Shown here: positions 1 to 7,357 of the stretch, in pieces | Position numbering within the stretch: the stretch's first letter is position 1 | Layout of the letters: each line of letters starts with the position of its first letter | Source of the DNA: Thermodesulfobacteriaceae bacterium | GTDB taxonomy: Bacteria > Desulfobacterota > Thermodesulfobacteria > Thermodesulfobacteriales > Thermodesulfobacteriaceae | DNA length: 8,264 bases | Reading direction: 5' to 3' | NCBI GenBank assembly: GCA_015494725.1 | Contig: WGAR01000104.1 | Span: 1 to 8,264, forward strand | Position numbers and translations under genes: made by a program | The notes under the pieces: model-generated | Told to the model about the DNA's origin: nothing | Database searches by the model: none | The model's input: only the letters and a program-made list of their open reading frames with translations

Positions 1-81
1 ATTTTCTCCCCCGGCCGCTGGCATTACATACTTACGGGGAATTTTACCCCCATCCGGAATTTCCGGAGACCAGAGTCGCAT
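1..81 (-). CDS. PEBP-family protein (YbhB/YbcL-like), N-terminal fragment, cut by window edge
   Basis: This is an open frame of 27 codons starting at ATG (81-79) and running off the left edge. The visible protein reads MRLWSPEIPDGG, then KIPRKYVMPAAGGEN. This is the typical opening of bacterial and archaeal phosphatidylethanolamine-binding-protein relatives: an aliphatic strand with a Ser-Pro, an acidic/Gly turn, I-P-x-K/R-Y, then G-G-E/K-N, which is normally followed by a V/I-S-P stretch just beyond the edge. AGGGGGG (93-87) lies five bases before the ATG and can serve as a ribosome binding site. The family is a compact one-domain fold of about 150-190 residues; its cellular role in bacteria is poorly defined. 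The gene lies 111 bases downstream of atpC on the same strand, with no terminator seen between them. The assignment rests on a short stretch, so confidence is moderate. Confidence 0.68.
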   Translation of the reverse strand, partial: MRLWSPEIPDGGKIPRKYVMPAAGGEN

Positions 82-86
82 GGCTA

Positions 87-93
87 CCCCCCT
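87..93 (-). promoter_or_regulatory. Ribosome binding site supporting the edge PEBP-like gene
   Basis: AGGGGGG lies five bases upstream of the ATG at 81. It is G-rich rather than a textbook GGAGG, but the spacing is good. Together with the family-like protein start, it supports a real gene here despite the truncation. Confidence 0.5.
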
Positions 94-156
94 AGAAGAG
101 ATAATGATTCCCCCTATCAACAAAAATAAGGGAAACCACCTGTGTCTCATATTTCA

Positions 157-185
157 ATGATAAGTCGGATGAGGAAAATCTACAA
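157..185 (-). promoter_or_regulatory. Weak candidate sigma-70 promoter between atpC and the PEBP-like gene
   Basis: On the minus strand TTGTAG (185-180) and TATCAT (162-157) are separated by exactly 17 bases. The -10 matches consensus at five of six positions, but the -35 at only three. This is the best pair I found in the 111-base gap (192-82), and a chance match is quite possible. If real, it would drive the PEBP-like gene independently of the atp operon with a leader of roughly 70 bases. I saw no stem-loop followed by a T-run in the gap, so read-through from atpC is also possible. Confidence 0.25.
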
Positions 186-192
186 GGGGAAT

Positions 193-621
193 CTAACGGG
201 GGTGTCCGGATTTAACCCGTTCAGCCAGCGCGATCCGTGTAAGAGCCCGTTGAAGGGCCGCCCGGGCCCGCGCCTCGGCCATACGATCTCCTTTGGCCTG
301 AGCCTCCTGCAGGCGCTTTTCGGCCCGTTCCTTGGCCCTTAAAGCCCTTTCCACATCGATCTCATAAGCCCTTTCCGCAGTTTCCACCAGAAAGGAAACC
401 TTCTTCCCGGTAACCTCGCAGAAGCCGCCTCCCAGGGCAATCCATTCCTCTTTATCTCCCACTCGATAATGAAGGGGACCTATCTTGATCCCCGCTACCA
501 TGGGGGCGTGGCCGGCCATAACCCCGAACTCCCCGGCCACGCCCGGGGCGGTCACAATATCCACCTCTTCACTGACCAGTAACCTCTCCGGAGTGACTAT
601 CTCCAGCAGAATCCGCGCCAT
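193..621 (-). CDS. atpC: F1-ATP synthase subunit epsilon
   Basis: Epsilon belongs to the central rotor stalk, linking gamma to the c-ring and regulating ATP hydrolysis. The 142-residue protein has normal family length. Residues 1-85 form the N-terminal beta-sandwich, with a typical opening (LLEIVTPERLLVSEEVD) and a conserved GEFGVMAGHAP stretch at 30-40. Residues 88-138 form the helical C-terminal hairpin. IDVERA at 88-93, followed by RA and RL at 99-104, fits the I/L-D-x-x-R-A pattern linked to ATP binding in some thermophilic epsilons. The ATG (621-619) is two bases after the atpD stop; GGAGG inside the last atpD codons is the ribosome binding site, so translation is probably coupled. The stop is TAG. 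It is the last gene of the atp cluster. Confidence 0.97.
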   Translation of the reverse strand: MARILLEIVTPERLLVSEEVDIVTAPGVAGEFGVMAGHAPMVAGIKIGPLHYRVGDKEEWIALGGGFCEVTGKKVSFLVETAERAYEIDVERALRAKERAEKRLQEAQAKGDRMAEARARAALQRALTRIALAERVKSGHPR

Positions 622-623
622 CC

Positions 624-2081
624 TTAGCCTCCCGCCGCAAGCTGCTTGGCCTTTTCTACCGCTTCTTCTATGCTACCCACCATATAGAAGGCCTGCTCAG
701 GCAGATCATCGTGTTTACCTTCCAGGATCTCTTTAAAGCCCCGAATGGTATCCTCCAGTTTCACATAACGACCCGGAGTCCCGGTAAACTGCTCGGCCAC
801 ATGGAAGGGCTGGGAAAGGAAACGCTGGATTCGACGGGCCCGGGCCACAATGATCTTGTCTTCCTCGGAAAGCTCGTCCATACCCAGAATGGCAATGATA
901 TCCTGCAGATCCTTATACCGCTGCAGCACCTGCTGCACCTGACGGGCCACCTGATAGTGCTCTTCCCCCAGCACGTTGGGATCCAGGATTCGGGACTGAG
1001 AATCCAGGGGATCCACCGCCGGATAAATACCCAGCTCGGCAATCTGCCGGGAGAGCACCACCGTTCCATCCAGGTGAGCAAAGGTGGTAGCCGGTGCCGG
1101 GTCCGTCAGGTCGTCGGCCGGAACATACACACACTGCACCGAGGTAATGGACCCCTTGGTGGTAGAGGTAATCCGCTCCTGGAGGGCTCCCAGGTCCGTG
1201 GCCAGAGTGGGCTGATAACCCACCGCCGAGGGAATCCGTCCCAGAAGGGCCGAAACCTCCGAACCGGCCTGAGTAAAGCGGAAGATATTGTCAATAAAGA
1301 GCAGCACGTCCTGTCCTTCCTCATCCCGGAAATACTCAGCCACGGTCACCCCGGTAAGACCCACCCGGGCTCGCGCCCCCGGAGGCTCGTTCATCTGCCC
1401 GTAAACCAGGGCCGCCTTGTCGATAACCCCGGAATGCTTCATCTCCAGGTAAAGGTCGTTCCCCTCTCGGGTCCGCTCCCCCACCCCGCAGAACACGGAA
1501 ATTCCACCGTGCTCCATGGCGATGTTATGAATCATCTCCATCATGACCACGGTCTTTCCCACTCCGGCCCCTCCGAAGGTGCCCATCTTACCTCCCCGGG
1601 GGAAGGGAATGAGCAGGTCAAAGACTTTAATTCCGGTCTCCAGGACCTTAATGGTCACATCCTGTTCCGTAAGGGCCGGAGCCGGACGGTGAATGGGATA
1701 ATATTTTTCCGAAACCAGTGGACCGGCCTCGTCCACCGGGTCTCCCACCACGTTCATGATCCGCCCCAGAGTGGGCTTTCCTACCGGTACCTTAATGGGG
1801 GCTCCGGTAGCTACTACCTCCTGCCCCCTATAGAGACCATCCGTGGTGTCCATGGCAATGGTACGAACCACGTTATCTCCCAGCTGCTGAGCCACCTCCA
1901 GCACCAGGTTCCACGGACGATCATCGATGGCCGGATTGGTTACCCGCAGGGCCTCCAGAATGCTGGGGAGATACTCCGCCGAAAACTCCACATCCACCAC
2001 CGGACCCATAACCTGAACGATCCTGCCCACCGCCTTGACTTCTATCTTCTGCCCCCCGACCTCTATCACCTTTTCCGCCAT
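624..2081 (-). CDS. atpD: F1-ATP synthase catalytic subunit beta
   Basis: Beta carries the catalytic sites for ATP synthesis in the alpha3beta3 head. With the ATG start chosen here the protein has 485 residues. Visible motifs are the P-loop GGAGVGKT (170-177), GERTREGND with the catalytic Glu202 (201-209), Walker B VLLFIDN (259-265), the SALLGRIPSAVGYQP segment (277-291), the family signature PAVDPLDSQS (354-363) and the DELSEEDK loop (402-409) contacted by epsilon. The open frame extends three codons further to a GTG at 2090, but the Shine-Dalgarno AAGGAGG (2098-2092) is one base from that GTG and ten from the ATG at 2081, so the ATG is preferred. The residues flanking the P-loop (PFPRGGKMGTF) differ slightly from the common GGK-I/V-GLF form. 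It sits 36 bases after atpG and 2 bases before atpC. Confidence 0.98.
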   Translation of the reverse strand: MAEKVIEVGGQKIEVKAVGRIVQVMGPVVDVEFSAEYLPSILEALRVTNPAIDDRPWNLVLEVAQQLGDNVVRTIAMDTTDGLYRGQEVVATGAPIKVPVGKPTLGRIMNVVGDPVDEAGPLVSEKYYPIHRPAPALTEQDVTIKVLETGIKVFDLLIPFPRGGKMGTFGGAGVGKTVVMMEMIHNIAMEHGGISVFCGVGERTREGNDLYLEMKHSGVIDKAALVYGQMNEPPGARARVGLTGVTVAEYFRDEEGQDVLLFIDNIFRFTQAGSEVSALLGRIPSAVGYQPTLATDLGALQERITSTTKGSITSVQCVYVPADDLTDPAPATTFAHLDGTVVLSRQIAELGIYPAVDPLDSQSRILDPNVLGEEHYQVARQVQQVLQRYKDLQDIIAILGMDELSEEDKIIVARARRIQRFLSQPFHVAEQFTGTPGRYVKLEDTIRGFKEILEGKHDDLPEQAFYMVGSIEEAVEKAKQLAAGG

Positions 2082-2090
2082 ATCCCTCAC

Positions 2091-2098
2091 TCCTCCTT
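2091..2098 (-). promoter_or_regulatory. Strong Shine-Dalgarno that decides the atpD start
   Basis: AAGGAGGA on the minus strand is close to a perfect anti-16S match. It directly abuts GTG (2090-2088), which is too close for initiation there, while ATG (2081-2079) lies ten bases beyond the GGAGG core. This favours a 485-residue beta starting MAEKV over the 488-residue GTG version. A strong site on its own 36-base gap suits the high beta stoichiometry (three per complex). Confidence 0.75.
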
Positions 2099-2117
2099 AA
2101 GTATTTTCAATTTTAGT

Positions 2118-2996
2118 TTAACCCTTCAGGGCCTCCGCACCACCCACAATGTCCATAAGTTCTTTGGTGATGGAGGCCTGTCTGGTCTTGTTAAAAAGCA
2201 GGGTAAGGTCTCGCACCATGTCTCCACAGGCCCGATTGGCATTATCCATGGCCGTCATCCGCGCCGCCTGCTCACTCACCGCCGTCTCCAGCATGGCCGC
2301 ATATATCCGGGTGTTTATATACATGGGAAGAATCTGATCGAACAACTCCTCCGGCGAGGGCTCATAAATAGGGGCTCCCTTAAAAGCCTTCTCCTCCGCT
2401 CCGCCCTCCTGTTCCACACTAATGGGCAGCAACTTTTCCCGCTTGGGGATCTGACGCACCACATTGATAAAGTATCCATAGATTACCCAGGCCTCGTCGA
2501 TCTCCTCCTCCAGAAAGGCCCGCATGGTGCGGCGGGCTATAGAACGGGCATCCTGCATGAGCACACGCCCCATCACATCCGGATACCCCTCCAAGATCTC
2601 GGCCCGGGTCCGGAAATACTGAAAACCTTTCTTCCCCACACAGATAAATTTAACCTTCTGCCCCTGCGCACTTCGCTCGGCCTGGAACTTCTCCGCTTCC
2701 TTGATCAGGTTGGTATTGAAGGCTCCGCACAATCCCCGATCCGCCGTAACCAGCACCAGTCCTACCGTCTTGACCTCCCGCTCCTGCATCAGAGGGAACT
2801 GCGAGGGAAGTACCGCTCCGCTGGCCACCAGCTCCTGGATCACCTCCCGGAACTTCTCTCCATAGGGCCGAAACTGTTCCAGCCGCATCTGGGCACCGCG
2901 GAGCTTAGCCGCGGCCACCATGTTCATGGCCCGGGTAATCTGGCCAATCTTTTTAATCGCTTCTATCTTACGACGGATATCCCTCAAGTTAGGCAT
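2118..2996 (-). CDS. atpG: F1-ATP synthase subunit gamma
   Basis: Gamma is the rotating central shaft inside alpha3beta3. The 292-residue length is typical. The N-terminal helix carries the conserved pattern I-R-R-K-I-x-A-I-K-K-I-x-Q-I-T-R-A-M-x-M-V-A-A-A-K-L-R (7-33). TADRGLCGAFN (84-94) marks the conserved Rossmann-like core. SEQAARMTAMDNA (241-253) and the C-terminal gamma signature ITKELMDIVGGAEA (276-289) close the long coiled coil. The ATG at 2996 is preceded by AGGGG with a seven-base spacer, in the 12-base gap after atpA. The stop is TAA. I see no chloroplast or cyanobacterial-type regulatory insertion. It lies in the standard order between atpA and atpD. Confidence 0.98.
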   Translation of the reverse strand: MPNLRDIRRKIEAIKKIGQITRAMNMVAAAKLRGAQMRLEQFRPYGEKFREVIQELVASGAVLPSQFPLMQEREVKTVGLVLVTADRGLCGAFNTNLIKEAEKFQAERSAQGQKVKFICVGKKGFQYFRTRAEILEGYPDVMGRVLMQDARSIARRTMRAFLEEEIDEAWVIYGYFINVVRQIPKREKLLPISVEQEGGAEEKAFKGAPIYEPSPEELFDQILPMYINTRIYAAMLETAVSEQAARMTAMDNANRACGDMVRDLTLLFNKTRQASITKELMDIVGGAEALKG

Positions 2997-3008
2997 CGCT
3001 CAACCCCT

Positions 3009-4553
<1,545 letters not shown>

Positions 4554-4554
4554 A

Positions 4555-5106
4555 TCAGGCCACCTCTCCCTTTATTATGGATTCTTTAAAGGCCATAAGC
4601 TGGGTCCGGACACTTCCGTCCAGGACCAGATCGCCTATCCTCACCACCACCCCCCCGATAAGATCGGGGTCCTCCTGAATGAGGAGTTTCACCTCCTTAC
4701 CCGTAAACTTCTTCAGGGCCTCGGCCAGGACGTTCCTATCCTCCTCTTCCAGAGGATAGGCCGCCCGCACCTGGACCCGCGCAATCCCCAATTCTTCATC
4801 CATCAATTCCTCGTAAGCCTCAATGATCCCCTTGATATACTGGATTCGCTTCTTCTCCACCAGAAGACGGAGAAAACGAGCTACCTCCTCCTCCAGGGAA
4901 AGTCCTTTACTTATATCTTCCACTATCTCCAGCTTGAGATCCGGCGGATAAATAGGACTTTCCAGAGCTTCCAACACCTCCGGGGAAGCAGCTAAAAACT
5001 GCCCCACCCGTTTGAGCTCTTCCCCGTATTCCTTGATCTTCCCCTCTTCCTTGGCCGCCGCAAACAAACCCCGAGCGTACTTTTGAGCTATGATCGTCCT
5101 AATCAA
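4555..5106 (-). CDS. atpH: ATP synthase subunit delta (OSCP-like), TTG start
   Basis: Delta caps the F1 head and ties it to the b/b' peripheral stalk. The 183-residue length is normal. The N-terminal helical domain opens with the family pattern A-x-x-Y-A-x-x-L-F (7-15). The C-terminal region carries the delta signature DPDLIGGVVVRIGD followed by LDGSVRTQL (146-170). The start is TTG (5106-5104), sharing four bases (TTGA) with the atpF stop. No ATG is available upstream before that stop, and later starts would remove the conserved Y-A motif. A GAGAGGGTGG stretch just upstream is the likely ribosome binding site. A TTG start overlapping the previous stop points to translational coupling and modest expression, matching one delta per complex. 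Confidence 0.95.
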   Translation of the reverse strand: MIRTIIAQKYARGLFAAAKEEGKIKEYGEELKRVGQFLAASPEVLEALESPIYPPDLKLEIVEDISKGLSLEEEVARFLRLLVEKKRIQYIKGIIEAYEELMDEELGIARVQVRAAYPLEEEDRNVLAEALKKFTGKEVKLLIQEDPDLIGGVVVRIGDLVLDGSVRTQLMAFKESIIKGEVA

Positions 5107-5759
5107 TGGACCACCCTCTCCGTTTTTTCGATTTTTTCTACAAACTCACGAAAAAGTCTCTTTTGATCTTCAGTGGTAATATTTTTACGTAAAATCTCCT
5201 CCGCCATCCGCACCGCCAGCTCCGCCACCTCCCTCTGCAACTCCTGTCGCGCTCGGGCCATCTCCTGCTGAATATAGAGCTCGGCCTGCTGCTTCAGACG
5301 CTCGGCGTTCTTACGCGCCTCCTCAATAATACGCTGGGCTTCCTGTTCGCCCTGCTGCCGAAAGGCCTCCAGAAGACGCTGCGCCTCAGCCTCAAGCCCC
5401 CGAAGCTTCTCCTGCAACTCGGCATATCGTTGCTCCGCCTCCTGCTTCTTAGCCATAAGATCCTGATATTCGTTGAGAATGGCCTCCCGACGGGAACGAA
5501 ACATATTAACTATGGGCTCCCGGCCAAACTTGTAAAGGATGGCCACCAGAAGGAGAAAATTGACCAGCCACCAGATAAAGTTCTTGATCTGCTCGCGGGT
5601 AACCATGGGGTGCTGTTCCGCACCGTGCCCTGCGGCCTCGTGCAGAACCTTCTCCGCCGCCATTACCCCCTTGGCCCCCCACCAGGAAATACCACCGGAC
5701 CACCCCGTTACCATTACCAGAGTCAGAACCAGCAGTAAGCCAAACCACCACTTTTTCAT
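5103..5759 (-). CDS. atpF: ATP synthase F0 subunit b with signal-peptide-like N-terminal extension
   Basis: Subunit b forms the peripheral stalk that holds the alpha3beta3 head against rotation. The protein is 218 residues, longer than the roughly 156 of E. coli b. Residues 1-35 look like a signal peptide or extra membrane segment: MKKWW, a Leu/Val-rich core, and an Ala-rich end near VMAAEK. A short His-containing linker follows (40-50, HEAAGHGAEQH). The canonical membrane helix is at about 60-78, then a long charged coiled coil rich in Gln, Glu, Arg and Ala (about 85-195). The ATG (5759-5757) overlaps the atpF' stop as ATGA, with GGAGG a few bases upstream. Similar N-terminal extensions occur in b subunits of Desulfobacterota (family recollection). 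Whether the extension is cleaved cannot be read from sequence. Confidence 0.93.
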   Translation of the reverse strand: MKKWWFGLLLVLTLVMVTGWSGGISWWGAKGVMAAEKVLHEAAGHGAEQHPMVTREQIKNFIWWLVNFLLLVAILYKFGREPIVNMFRSRREAILNEYQDLMAKKQEAEQRYAELQEKLRGLEAEAQRLLEAFRQQGEQEAQRIIEEARKNAERLKQQAELYIQQEMARARQELQREVAELAVRMAEEILRKNITTEDQKRLFREFVEKIEKTERVVH

Positions 5760-6181
5760 AACGCCCTCCCCAGAATCTTTTCCGCCATGGCCCGCGAAAA
5801 GACCTCCACCTGAGCGGAGAGGGCCTTCCGGGCACTCTCGATCTGAGCTCGAATCTCGGAGAGTACCTTTTCCTTGTAAGCCTCGGCTTCCCGGGAAGCC
5901 GCCTCCAGGATCTTCTTTTCCTCTTCCCGGGCTTTAGCCTTCAGGGCCTCGCGCTCGGCCGCAGCCCGGCTGCGAGCCTCGGCCAGCCCCTGCTCGTAAG
6001 CCTTAAGGCTTTCCTCCGCCCGCGCCAGCAATTCCTGGGTCTCGGCCTGAAGCCCCTCAAAACGCCTTTTCCTTTCCTCCAGCGTACGCATCACCGGCCG
6101 AATAAGGACCGCATTGAGAATAAAGGTGAAGATCAATGCCTCAACGATGGTCGCCCATAAAGTAATATCAAAATTGAGCAT
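5756..6181 (-). CDS. atpF': ATP synthase F0 subunit b' (second peripheral-stalk protein)
   Basis: This 141-residue protein is the b' partner of subunit b; the two probably form a heterodimeric peripheral stalk. It opens with MLNFDITLWATIVEALIF, the characteristic short periplasmic start and single membrane helix (about 8-27) of this family, followed by the conserved R-P-V (28-30) at the membrane exit and an E-R-K (36-38). The rest is an uninterrupted Ala/Glu/Arg/Lys-rich coiled coil to the end. The ATG at 6181 has AGGAG five bases upstream (6191-6187). It is the first gene of the atp operon, directly behind the promoter at 6249-6221. The stop TGA overlaps the atpF start. Two b-type genes are known from phototrophs, Aquificota and many Desulfobacterota. 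Confidence 0.94.
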   Translation of the reverse strand: MLNFDITLWATIVEALIFTFILNAVLIRPVMRTLEERKRRFEGLQAETQELLARAEESLKAYEQGLAEARSRAAAEREALKAKAREEEKKILEAASREAEAYKEKVLSEIRAQIESARKALSAQVEVFSRAMAEKILGRAL

Positions 6182-6186
6182 GGCCT

Positions 6187-6191
6187 CTCCT
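6187..6191 (-). promoter_or_regulatory. Ribosome binding site of atpF'
   Basis: AGGAG lies five bases before the ATG at 6181. A second purine-rich run, GGGGAGG (6199-6193), sits further upstream at eleven bases and is less well placed. Confidence 0.7.
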
Positions 6192-6220
6192 GCCTCCCCA
6201 ACTTTTACAAACCAAATTCG

Positions 6221-6249
6221 CTTTTAGCTCAAACCGCAGATTATGTCAA
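6221..6249 (-). promoter_or_regulatory. Promoter of the atp operon
   Basis: On the minus strand a perfect -35 TTGACA (6249-6244) is followed by exactly 17 bases and then TAAAAG (6226-6221), which matches the -10 consensus at four of six positions. It lies in the only sizeable gap between rodA and the atp cluster. Transcription would begin near 6214, giving a leader of about 33 bases before atpF'. The strong -35 with a weak -10 may indicate moderate or activator-aided expression, which is inference. I saw no rho-independent terminator after rodA, so read-through from mrdA-rodA may add to atp transcription. Confidence 0.7.
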
Positions 6250-6286
6250 GCTATATTTAGGCCCGGAAATCGGAATTATAGAAAAT

Positions 6287-7357
6287 TTACAAAAAAGAAA
6301 AGCGCCTTCTCAGCACCGAGGCAATTATTCCTAGCATAATCATGTTCACCAGGACGGAAGATCCTCCGTAACTCAAGAAGGGCAAAGGCAGACTGGCGGT
6401 GGGAAGGATACGCAAGACCCCTCCCAGGTTGATAAAGACCTGCCAGAAGAGGGCCACGCTGCAGCCAAAAGCCAGAAATCGCCCCTGGAGATCCCGGGCC
6501 AGATAGGCCGCCCGGAGGCCGTAAAAAACCAGAAGACCGTAAAGAACCACCACTATGGAGCTTCCTACAAAGCCCCATTCCTCGGCCCATACCGCAAAGG
6601 CCAGATCGGTATGCTTGGCCGGAAGATAATGGAGACGGGAGGAGAGCCCTCGCCGAAAACCCTGGCCCCAGAGCCCCCCCGAACCTACGGCGATCAGGGC
6701 CTGGCGGGTCTGATAAGACCAGCGTTTCTGGGTTTTTCCAGGCTGAAGGAAGGCCAGAAGTCGGGCCTTCTGATAGGGCTTAAGGTGGCTCCATAAAGGG
6801 GGACCTACCAGAAAGCCCACTATAGCCCCGGCCACTAAAAGCCCCACCCATAACCTGCGGGAAAGACCCGCCAGAAAAACAACGTTTTCCGCCACCAGTA
6901 GGACCAGGAAGGCCTGGTCGAGATCGGTTACGGCAATCAGAACCACCGGAAGAAGCACCAGAAGATTGGCCCCCAGAAAGAGCGGCCAGCTAAGATAGGG
7001 CCTTTCCTGCTGGGAAAACAAATAAGCCAGAAGCATGATCAGCACCGGCTTGGCCATCTCCGAAGGCTGAAAGCTTACCGGCCCCAAAACCAGCCATCTC
7101 TTCCCCCAGAGGGCCATAAGGACCAACACCGCCACCAATCCCAGGTATAGGCCCAATACCCAGTGGGTAGTCAGATATCGGCGATAATCCAGATAAGAAA
7201 GCCCCGCAAAGACCAGCAAACCCACCCCCATAAAAAGGGCCTGACGTTTCAGGTAATAGCTCCCCCCGGCACTCCATTGATTGAGAAGCCCCCCCACCAG
7301 AAGAAGGGTCAGAACCAGAAACAGGGGCCATTCCGAAAGCCAGATCTTGATCCTCAT
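6287..7357 (-). CDS. rodA: RodA, SEDS-family peptidoglycan glycosyltransferase
   Basis: RodA polymerises lipid II into glycan strands during cell elongation, working with PBP2 in the inner membrane. The 356-residue, strongly hydrophobic protein shows about ten membrane helices. SEDS landmarks are GKRWLVLGPVSFQPSEMAK (85-103), GSGGLWGQG (225-233), LPAKHTDLAFAVWAEEWGF (245-263) with the essential Asp at 251, and PLPFLSYGGSS (324-334). One conserved loop is altered: where most RodA proteins have P-D-L-G-T, this one has T-D-L-D-Q (144-148), keeping the first Asp. The loop before the last helices also reads GVLRILP where GMVLGLLP-like forms are common. The ATG (7357-7355) overlaps the mrdA stop as ATGA, with GGGGAAGG just upstream, so the pair is translationally coupled. 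The stop is TAA. Confidence 0.95.
   Translation of the reverse strand: MRIKIWLSEWPLFLVLTLLLVGGLLNQWSAGGSYYLKRQALFMGVGLLVFAGLSYLDYRRYLTTHWVLGLYLGLVAVLVLMALWGKRWLVLGPVSFQPSEMAKPVLIMLLAYLFSQQERPYLSWPLFLGANLLVLLPVVLIAVTDLDQAFLVLLVAENVVFLAGLSRRLWVGLLVAGAIVGFLVGPPLWSHLKPYQKARLLAFLQPGKTQKRWSYQTRQALIAVGSGGLWGQGFRRGLSSRLHYLPAKHTDLAFAVWAEEWGFVGSSIVVVLYGLLVFYGLRAAYLARDLQGRFLAFGCSVALFWQVFINLGGVLRILPTASLPLPFLSYGGSSVLVNMIMLGIIASVLRRRFSFL

Noticed and set aside
53..67. A perfect 7+1+7 palindrome, TCCGGAATTTCCGGA, that could be an operator or hairpin.
   Set aside because: It lies inside codons 5-10 of the PEBP-like gene (SPEIPD) and encodes family-like residues. There is no second copy near a promoter and no T-run.
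107..192. Inverted repeat ATTCCCC (107-113) with GGGGAAT (186-192), and a 6-base stem around 110-138, as possible atpC terminators.
   Set aside because: The first arms are over 70 bases apart. The second stem has a long loop and is not followed by a T-run on the minus strand. Neither is a convincing intrinsic terminator.
142..342. Plus-strand open frame of 66 codons at the end of atpC and in the gap beyond.
   Set aside because: More than half overlaps atpC antisense, the product is not recognisable and no ribosome binding site precedes its start.
6275..6280. A perfect TATAAT hexamer on the minus strand just after the rodA stop.
   Set aside because: The hexamer 17 bases upstream is GCTTTT, with no resemblance to a -35 and no extended -10. 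The TTGACA/TAAAAG pair nearer atpF' is better supported.
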